NCBI RefSeq assembly: GCF_020194175.1
Contig: NZ_JADYVX010000053.1
Span: forward strand, 1-35,955
Direction: 5' to 3'
Length of the DNA stretch: 35,955 nucleotides
From: Bradyrhizobium sp. BRP22
Lineage (GTDB): Bacteria > Pseudomonadota > Alphaproteobacteria > Rhizobiales > Xanthobacteraceae
In this document: positions 31,075 to 35,955 of the stretch, piece after piece
Numbering within the stretch: the first letter of the stretch is position 1
How the letters are laid out: each line of letters begins with the position of its first letter
The notes under the pieces: generated by a model
The model's input: the letters and a program-made list of their open reading frames with translations, nothing else
Databases searched by the model: none
What the model was told of the DNA's origin: nothing
Position numbers and translations under genes: made by a program

Positions 31075-32685
31075 TCACCCCCTCGCCCTTAACTCGCGGC
31101 GCAGCACCTTGCCGGTCGCGGTCATCGGCAGCGACTCCGCGAACTCGACGAAGCGCGGATATTCGTGGGCGGCGAGTTGCACCTTGACGAAATCCTGGAT
31201 CTCGCGGGCGAGCGCATCACTCGCGGCATAGCCCGGGCGAAGCACGATCCACGCCTTGATGGATTCGGTCCTGATCGGATCGGGAATGCCGACCACGGCC
31301 GACATCGCGACCGCCGGATGCTTCATCAGCGTGTGCTCGATCTCGGAAGGGCCGACGCGATAGCCGGCGGTGGTGATGACGTCGTCCTCGCGGCTGACGT
31401 ACCAGAAATAGCCATCCTCATCCTGCACGCCGAGATCGCCGGTCAGCAGGAACTCGCCGGCATATTTCTTCGCGGTTGCTTCCGGGTTGCGCCAATATTC
31501 GAGCATCGTGCAGGGACATGGCTGCCGCACGCCGATGATGCCGCGCGTCCCCCGCGGCAGCTCCTCGCCTTTGTCGTTGACGATGCGCACGTCGAAGCCC
31601 GGTGTCGCCCGCCCCATCGAACCCGGGCGGATCGGAAACAGGTTCGAATTGCTGCCGATGACGAGGTTGCATTCGGTCTGGCCGAACACCTCGTGGGCGT
31701 CGATCCCGAAGGTGTCGCGCACCCAGCCCAACAGCTCGCCGCCGAGCGACTCGCCGCCGGTGAAGATGCTGCGCAGTTTCACGCCGGAATTCTTCACGCC
31801 GGCCTGCCGCATCAGCTTCAGCGCGGTCGGCGGCAGGAACACGTTGCGGATGCCGAGCTCGGCCATCATCTGCATCGCCGCCTGCGGTTCGAACTTGCGC
31901 GCGCGATGACCGACCATGGGAATGCCGTGGTACCAGAACGCGAACAGGCCGTTGATCAAGCCGCCGATCCACGCCCAATCCGCTGGCGTCCACATCAGGT
32001 CGCCGGGACGCGGCAGGAAGTTGTGGCACATCTCGACATTCGGCAGGTGGCCAAGCACGACGCGATGCGCATGCAGCGCGCCCTTTGGATTGCCTGTGGT
32101 GCCCGACGTGTAGATGATGAGCGCGGGATCATCGGCCGAGGTGTCGACGGTGGTAAACTCCGCCGAGGCCGCGCGCAGCGCGGGCCAGAACGGCTTCGTG
32201 CCTGCTGGCACCACGTCGCCGACCACATAGACGCTCTTCAATTCGGGCAGGCGGTCGCGGATCTTCGCCAGCTTCTCCCAGCCGGCTGCGTCGGTGACGA
32301 TCGCCTTCGCTTGCGAATTCGACAATCGGAATTCCAGCGCATCCTCGCCGAACAGCGCGAACAGCGGGATCGAGATCATCGCGGAGCGGAAGGCAGCGAT
32401 ATGCGCGATCGGCAATTCCAGCGACTGCGACAGGAACACCGCGACGCGATCGCCGCGCTCAAGACCGTCGGCCTTCAGCACATTGGCGAAGCGGCGCGAC
32501 ATCTCCGCGACCTCGTCGAAGCTGGTGTGGCTCTCGGTGCCGTCCTCGTCAACGTAAACAAGCGCGAGCCGGCCGGAGCCGTCGGCATGGCGGTCGCAGC
32601 AGGCCGTCGCGATGTTGAAGCGCGCCGGGACGTCCCAGCGGAAGTTGCGGTAGAGCTCGTCGTAGGTTGCGGCTTCCTTGAGCAT
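31075..32685 (-). CDS. Acyl-CoA synthetase (AMP-binding, medium/long-chain type)
   Basis: It has 536 residues from ATG 32685 (MLKEAATYDELYRNFRWDVP), a start common in this family. The frame is open to ATG 32712, but that start lacks a ribosome site. The ANL-superfamily motifs are in order: the phosphate loop IIYTSGTTGNPKGAL (about 190-204), EVFGQTECNLVIG, the hinge TGDLGVQDEDGYFWYVSRED, and the catalytic Lys526 in MTATGKVLRREL. It activates a carboxylic acid as acyl-AMP and transfers it to CoA; chain length and substrate are not certain. It is a single gene, with no beta-oxidation genes nearby. It is convergent with the SRPBCC operon across a palindrome. Confidence 0.95.
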   Translation of the reverse strand: MLKEAATYDELYRNFRWDVPARFNIATACCDRHADGSGRLALVYVDEDGTESHTSFDEVAEMSRRFANVLKADGLERGDRVAVFLSQSLELPIAHIAAFRSAMISIPLFALFGEDALEFRLSNSQAKAIVTDAAGWEKLAKIRDRLPELKSVYVVGDVVPAGTKPFWPALRAASAEFTTVDTSADDPALIIYTSGTTGNPKGALHAHRVVLGHLPNVEMCHNFLPRPGDLMWTPADWAWIGGLINGLFAFWYHGIPMVGHRARKFEPQAAMQMMAELGIRNVFLPPTALKLMRQAGVKNSGVKLRSIFTGGESLGGELLGWVRDTFGIDAHEVFGQTECNLVIGSNSNLFPIRPGSMGRATPGFDVRIVNDKGEELPRGTRGIIGVRQPCPCTMLEYWRNPEATAKKYAGEFLLTGDLGVQDEDGYFWYVSREDDVITTAGYRVGPSEIEHTLMKHPAVAMSAVVGIPDPIRTESIKAWIVLRPGYAASDALAREIQDFVKVQLAAHEYPRFVEFAESLPMTATGKVLRRELRARG

Positions 32686-33088
32686 GATCCTCGGGCGTTC
32701 CTGACGTTCCATTTTTCTTGCAAGCCAGTTTTAAGGCCCCTCCGGCCGCGCACAAGCCGCCACGGATCGGATTCCAATTCGAAGGTGTCGCAGGCTGTCA
32801 TCGGGGCCGTGCTTGCGCGGATCCGCCGATATCCAAGGGGAACGACGACGTGATCTCTGCACCGAAAATCTTTGCAAAATGTTGATTTAATTCAACTTAT
32901 CTCGGTTTCCTTACTGCCATGCGCGGATTCATCATGAGGTCTGTCGGTGCGGTTCAGGGGTCGCAATTTTGTCAAATAAGCCTATATTAGGCGTACGAAA
33001 TGACATGTGCGGCGCGCCGCCGGTTGTGGCCCGCCGTCTCCCAACCCCCAATCGCGCTAGCGCCAAGAAGAGTAAGAGGTCGTCGACC
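32686..33088. promoter_or_regulatory. Divergent intergenic region with two short palindromes
   Basis: About 400 bp between the acyl-CoA synthetase (minus) and a small conserved protein (plus), with no convincing gene. It holds GTTGA-TTTAAT-TCAAC (32881-32896) in an A+T-rich patch and GCCTA-TAT-TAGGC (32980-32992). Either could be an operator; no promoter pair is clear. The plus-strand frame open from 32969 reads unlike a protein before 33089. Confidence 0.35.
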
Positions 33089-33379
33089 ATGCGTCCTATG
33101 CGTCCGTTCAACTTTAACACCGCCGCCGAACTGTTTCCCGCCGCCATTCGCAAGAAGAAGCGGGCGGGCTTCGCCTATCGGCGCTTTGGCACCGCGGCGG
33201 AAGCCGTGCGGTACGCCATGGAAGAGTTGCCGGCGGATTCCCTGAACGGCGCCTACCTGCAGGTCGAGGAAGCCCGTTTCGACCAGAACGGCATCCGCTC
33301 ACTCTATGAGAGCGAAGCGTTCCCGCTGCCGCGCCGCCCGCGCCCGGTGCAGACCAATACCAACGCCGACGCCGCTTAA
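33089..33379 (+). CDS. Small conserved-looking basic protein, function unknown
   Basis: It has 96 residues, no signal peptide and no membrane segment. The basic N-terminal half (MRPMRPFNFNTAAELFPAAI, then RKKKRAGFAYRRFGTAAEAV) is followed by RYAMEELPADSLNGAYLQVE and a Pro/Arg-rich tail (LPRRPRPVQTNTNADAA). The central helix-strand-helix (AAEAVRYAMEEL, GAYLQVEEARFD) looks like a small folded domain, and the basic patch could bind nucleic acid; neither is proven. ATG 33089 follows AGAGG by about 9 nt; ATG 33098 is an alternative start. It is followed by a bidirectional-looking terminator at 33405-33439 and a convergent gene. Confidence 0.7.
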   Translation: MRPMRPFNFNTAAELFPAAIRKKKRAGFAYRRFGTAAEAVRYAMEELPADSLNGAYLQVEEARFDQNGIRSLYESEAFPLPRRPRPVQTNTNADAA

Positions 33380-33404
33380 ACCAATCCGTCCATCTGCCAA
33401 GCGA

Positions 33405-33439
33405 AAAGCCCTCGGGATGGACCGGGGGCTTTCTCTTTT
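33405..33439 (+). terminator. Intrinsic terminator, shared by convergent genes
   Basis: AAAGCCC-t-CGG, loop GATGGA, CCG-g-GGGCTTT, then CTCTTTT. A strong stem with a T-run lies 26 bp after the stop of the plus-strand gene. A-rich bases flank its other side, so it can also serve the minus-strand DUF4112 gene that ends at 33445. Confidence 0.85.
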
Positions 33440-33444
33440 CGAGC

Positions 33445-33969
33445 TCACCGCGGCTGCTTGTCCAGCCAGCGCCGGAGCATCCGCACATTCCGGACGTTGG
33501 CGCGGAACACGACGTCGAACGCATCGCCCGCGAGCGGCACCAGGCCGACCGCGCCGTCGAGCGCGACGTTGGCGAGCATCCGCGCGGTGATGTGCCAGGG
33601 CGCACCCAGCGCGCGCGCTTCCCGCACCAGCCACAGCGAGATCGCAGTCGTGATGATGTCGCCGACCACGGGGATCAGGCCGATCAGCCCGTCGATGCCG
33701 TAGCGGATCTTGGTGCCCGGCACGATGAAGGCGACGTCGAGCAGTTTTGCGATCGCCTCGAGCCGCGCCAGCCGCTGCTCACGGGTGAGATTGCCGAAGG
33801 GATTGGCGGTCTCGAAATCAAACCGGAACGCCTCGAACTGCGGATGCAGCGCGGCTTCCGGAATCTCGCGTCCGTCCTGATCGATGATTTTGCCCTGCGG
33901 CCTGGCGTCGCGGAACGGGCCCTGCGAACGGGCGCGGTTGGGCGTATAGATGTCGTCGGGCATGCGCAT
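33445..33969 (-). CDS. DUF4112 domain protein
   Basis: It has about 174 residues. The first 60 are hydrophilic. The DUF4112 domain follows, with LLDVAFIVPGTKIRYGIDGL, IGLIPVVGDIITTAISLWLV and the paired GAVGLVPLAGDAFDVVFRAN, and NVRNVRMLRRWLDK at the end. The repeated G-x-x-P-x-x-G-D motifs and two hydrophobic segments are typical of this family of membrane-associated proteins of unknown function. The start is ambiguous between GTG 33972, ATG 33969 and ATG 33963; none has a clear ribosome site. It converges with the small basic protein gene across a strong terminator. Confidence 0.88.
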   Translation of the reverse strand: MRMPDDIYTPNRARSQGPFRDARPQGKIIDQDGREIPEAALHPQFEAFRFDFETANPFGNLTREQRLARLEAIAKLLDVAFIVPGTKIRYGIDGLIGLIPVVGDIITTAISLWLVREARALGAPWHITARMLANVALDGAVGLVPLAGDAFDVVFRANVRNVRMLRRWLDKQPR

Positions 33970-34037
33970 CACATGGTAACGCAGGCGCGCGGTACAAGTT
34001 GCGTCACATTACCGCTCTGTCACGCTGCCGATCCCTC

Positions 34038-34137
34038 ATGGTGAGGAGCGCGATAGCGCGTCTCGAACCATGAGGCCCCGCCAGTGGCCTCGGCCTTCGA
34101 GACGGCCGCCATGCGGCCTCCTCAGGCTGAGGAGACA
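34038..34137. repeat. Rhizobial intergenic repeat (CATGGTGAGGAG / CTCAGG type)
   Basis: CATGGTGAGGAGCGCG at the left, an inner palindrome GCGTCTCGAA...TTCGAGACGG, and CCTCCTCAGGCTGAGGAG at the right form a folded unit of about 100 bp. As I recall this is a frequent Bradyrhizobium repeat. It lies between two minus-strand genes and does not overlap either. Confidence 0.7.
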
Positions 34138-34201
34138 GATCTGACACACGCAGTCTTGGGCGCGCCTCTTGGTGCGCGCCCCGGTATGACGGTGAAAGCG
34201 G

Positions 34202-34621
34202 CTACGTCGTCGCCGGCTGCGGCTCTTCGGCGTATTTGTGCGCCAGCCAGGACGACAGCATTGACGGCACGAAGCCGACGAGGCCGTAGAGGATGAACTG
34301 CACCACGCCGGAGTCCGGGCCGCGCGAGCCATAGAGCAGTTCGGATGCGATGAATCCGATCGCGCCGATGATCAGCATCCGCACGAACGGGCTGATCTTC
34401 CGCACATGCATCAGGATGTCGTCGATCGCCCCCAGCATCAGCGACGGCACGATGCCGAACAGATACGCGTATTGCAGCGTCTTGGCGAAGGCGAGGAAGA
34501 ACTTTCCGACCTCGCGCGCACTCGTCTCGTTCCAATAGCCAGATTGGTAGCTGGTCGCGAACAGCAGGATGAAACCACCGATGAACGGGCCGATCGCGGC
34601 GAAGATCAGGTAGCGTTTCAT
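34202..34621 (-). CDS. Small polytopic membrane protein, function unknown
   Basis: It has 139 residues with four predicted membrane segments: YLIFAAIGPFIGGFILLFAT (about 4-23), a Trp-containing loop (YQSGYWNETSAREVG), YAYLFGIVPSLMLGAIDDIL, FVRMLIIGAIGFIASELLYG, and FILYGLVGFVPSMLSSWLAH near the C-terminus. The family was not recognised. Charged residues follow the positive-inside trend (N-terminal MKR, LMHVRK). ATG 34621 is the start. It is 62 bp downstream of the proline-rich membrane protein on the same strand, so the two may be co-transcribed. Confidence 0.75.
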   Translation of the reverse strand: MKRYLIFAAIGPFIGGFILLFATSYQSGYWNETSAREVGKFFLAFAKTLQYAYLFGIVPSLMLGAIDDILMHVRKISPFVRMLIIGAIGFIASELLYGSRGPDSGVVQFILYGLVGFVPSMLSSWLAHKYAEEPQPATT

Positions 34622-34683
34622 GGCGGCGACTCACTGCATGACGTCACGATCCGAGGTAAACCGGACCATGATCGCATCGCCCC

Positions 34684-35955
34684 TCACTCCCCCCATGCCG
34701 CGAACGCGTCGTTGAATGCGCGCTCGCCCGGCGCGCCCTTCTCGATCGCGATGATGGCACGGCGCTGGTTGGAGTAGACGAGCGGGACGTCGAACCAGGA
34801 GCGTTCCTTCAGAAGCTGCAGGTTGCGCGAGCGATCGGCGTCGACGTTGGAGAGGCCGACCAGGAAGAAGCCGTCGGTGACCTTCACGGCCAGCCCCGCC
34901 AGCGGAGTGCCGCGGGCCTGCTCGTTGGATTTCATCAGGATGCCCGGCACATTGCCGACGCCGCCGTTCGGGAAATCCTGCGGCAGGATGAAGGTGAGCT
35001 CGGCGGTGTGGCTCGCGGGCAGCGACGAGTCGGTGTTGCGGCGGAACGACATCGTCATCTTGAACTTGCGGTCGGGGATCTCGATGTCGGCGCGCACGGC
35101 GATGTCGGCGGGCGAGTTGCCGGCGGCCTTGATCGGTTCGGTGCGCCAGATCACCGAGCCCACATATTGCTTGCCCTTGGGATCGCTGGGGTCCTCGTCA
35201 TAGAGCACGACGCGCTGCGCCACCGGAGCGACCGGCTCGCTGGACGACGGCTGGCCGACGCGATCCGGAATCTTCGGCTTGCTCGCCGGCGCCGATGCAT
35301 CCTTCGGCGCCTCCACCGAGGGTGACGACTTCAGCAGGCCGGTCACGACGGTGACCGCCTGCTTGCCCCAGAGGATGCCGGCGCCGATCAGGATCAGGAT
35401 GATGCCGACCGCGATCGCGGTCTTGAATGGAAATGCCGAGCCGAGTCGCGCACCCTTCTTGACCTCGCGATCGCCATTGCCGAGCCCCGCCCGCGGCTGC
35501 GATCCCGGCGGGTAGCGCTCGGCCTCCTCGCTCGACTCGTCATAGGAATAGGGCGCGTCCGGATCGGCGCCGCGGTTCTCCATGTTCGGCTCGAGCCGGT
35601 CGAACTCCGGCGAGGGCGACGGCACGTTGGCGTAGGTCTTGCGCGCGTTGCGGTTGGCCTGCGCGGCGGCGCGGCCGAGATCGTCGGCGTCGGCGGCGAG
35701 ATCGCGGAAGCCGCGCAAGGCCGGCGGCTGCGGCGCCGGCGGCCCGCCATTATTGGCGCCAGCATTGTTGTCCGGCCCGCGGCGCACGCCGGGCGGCCGC
35801 TGCGGATCGGACGGCGGTGGGGGCGCGGGCGGACGCGGGCTGACCGGCGGCGCCTCGCCACGCAGATTGCGCGGCGGACGGTCCTCGCCACCAGGCGGAC
35901 GCGGCGGCGGTGGCGTGCGTTGGCGCGGCGGGGTGCCGCCTGGGGTGCCTGGGGC
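34684..35955 (-). CDS. Pro-rich single-pass membrane protein (5' end beyond the window)
   Basis: At least 423 codons; the frame is open to the window edge, so the N-terminus is missing. The visible N-terminal part is Pro/Arg-rich low complexity (TPPRQRTPPPPRPPGG and similar), followed by a charged linker. One membrane segment (KTAIAVGIILILIGAGILWG) and a C-terminal beta-rich domain with EPVAPVAQRVVLYDEDPSDP, VGSVIWRTEPIKAAG, FKMTMSFRRNTDSSLPASHT, FFLVGLSNVDADRSRNLQLL and IIAIEKGAPGERAFNDAFAA complete it. The order suggests a cytosolic proline-rich tail and a periplasmic domain. The internal GTG at 35787 (VRRGPDNN) is not a likely start. The family was not recognised. Confidence 0.8.
   Translation of the reverse strand, partial: APGTPGGTPPRQRTPPPPRPPGGEDRPPRNLRGEAPPVSPRPPAPPPPSDPQRPPGVRRGPDNNAGANNGGPPAPQPPALRGFRDLAADADDLGRAAAQANRNARKTYANVPSPSPEFDRLEPNMENRGADPDAPYSYDESSEEAERYPPGSQPRAGLGNGDREVKKGARLGSAFPFKTAIAVGIILILIGAGILWGKQAVTVVTGLLKSSPSVEAPKDASAPASKPKIPDRVGQPSSSEPVAPVAQRVVLYDEDPSDPKGKQYVGSVIWRTEPIKAAGNSPADIAVRADIEIPDRKFKMTMSFRRNTDSSLPASHTAELTFILPQDFPNGGVGNVPGILMKSNEQARGTPLAGLAVKVTDGFFLVGLSNVDADRSRNLQLLKERSWFDVPLVYSNQRRAIIAIEKGAPGERAFNDAFAAWGE

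Noticed and set aside
31165..32853. 562-codon open frame antisense to the acyl-CoA synthetase
   Set aside because: The opposite strand carries all ANL motifs in order; this frame shows none and is rich in Arg, His and Asp.

Overview
The window looks like chromosome of a Bradyrhizobium-type alphaproteobacterium (Rhizobiales). The evidence is high G+C, the co-directional dnaG then rpoD pair, a Nitrobacter-type short chlorite dismutase, many Tat-type precursors, several class III nucleotidyl cyclases, and several intergenic palindromes of the kind scattered through rhizobial genomes. No rRNA, tRNA, CRISPR array, insertion sequence or phage gene was seen.

Layout. 1-1420: three small proteins of unknown function. 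1490-4593: an A+T-richer accessory island on the minus strand: a DNA methyltransferase, a DUF262 (DGQQR) protein and a HEPN protein, with tight or overlapping gene junctions. It starts 2 nt after the rpoD stop codon and ends against a broken gene. 4596-9060: rpoD and dnaG, with a perfect CtrA-type box between them. 9232-13009: chlorite dismutase, a gamma-glutamylcyclotransferase-like protein, two transglutaminase-like proteins and an N-formylglutamate amidohydrolase. 13362-17580: an RpiR regulator divergent from a Tat-exported phospholipase C, then a small P-loop kinase. 17736-21912: a three-gene operon of triple-GAF histidine kinase, response regulator, and response regulator fused to a nucleotidyl cyclase. 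22341-26268: a Bug-type binding protein, then a membrane Cache-HAMP cyclase followed by an orphan ABC binding protein. 26417-29095: a LysE exporter and a secreted LVIVD-repeat protein with a small secreted partner. 29216-31016: an ArsR-type regulator followed by three tandem SRPBCC proteins. 31075-35955: an acyl-CoA synthetase, three conserved proteins of unknown function, and a proline-rich single-pass membrane protein cut by the window edge.

The most interesting locus is 1695-4593. It combines a self-marking enzyme (SPPY methyltransferase), a DUF262 protein without a visible HNH nuclease domain, and a HEPN protein with an intact R-x4-H RNase motif. The gene set is what one would expect of an anti-phage system in which DNA sensing is coupled to RNA cleavage. 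Its position suggests that it borrows transcription from the housekeeping sigma-factor gene. Defence activity is inference; the motifs, junctions and base composition are read from the sequence.

Other points for a second look: a DnaG in which all four zinc-ligand positions are substituted; a transglutaminase-like protein without the usual catalytic His beside an intact paralogue; a cyclase with Ser at the purine-specifying Lys position; and an apparently leaderless ArsR gene with its operator between the -35 and -10 elements.
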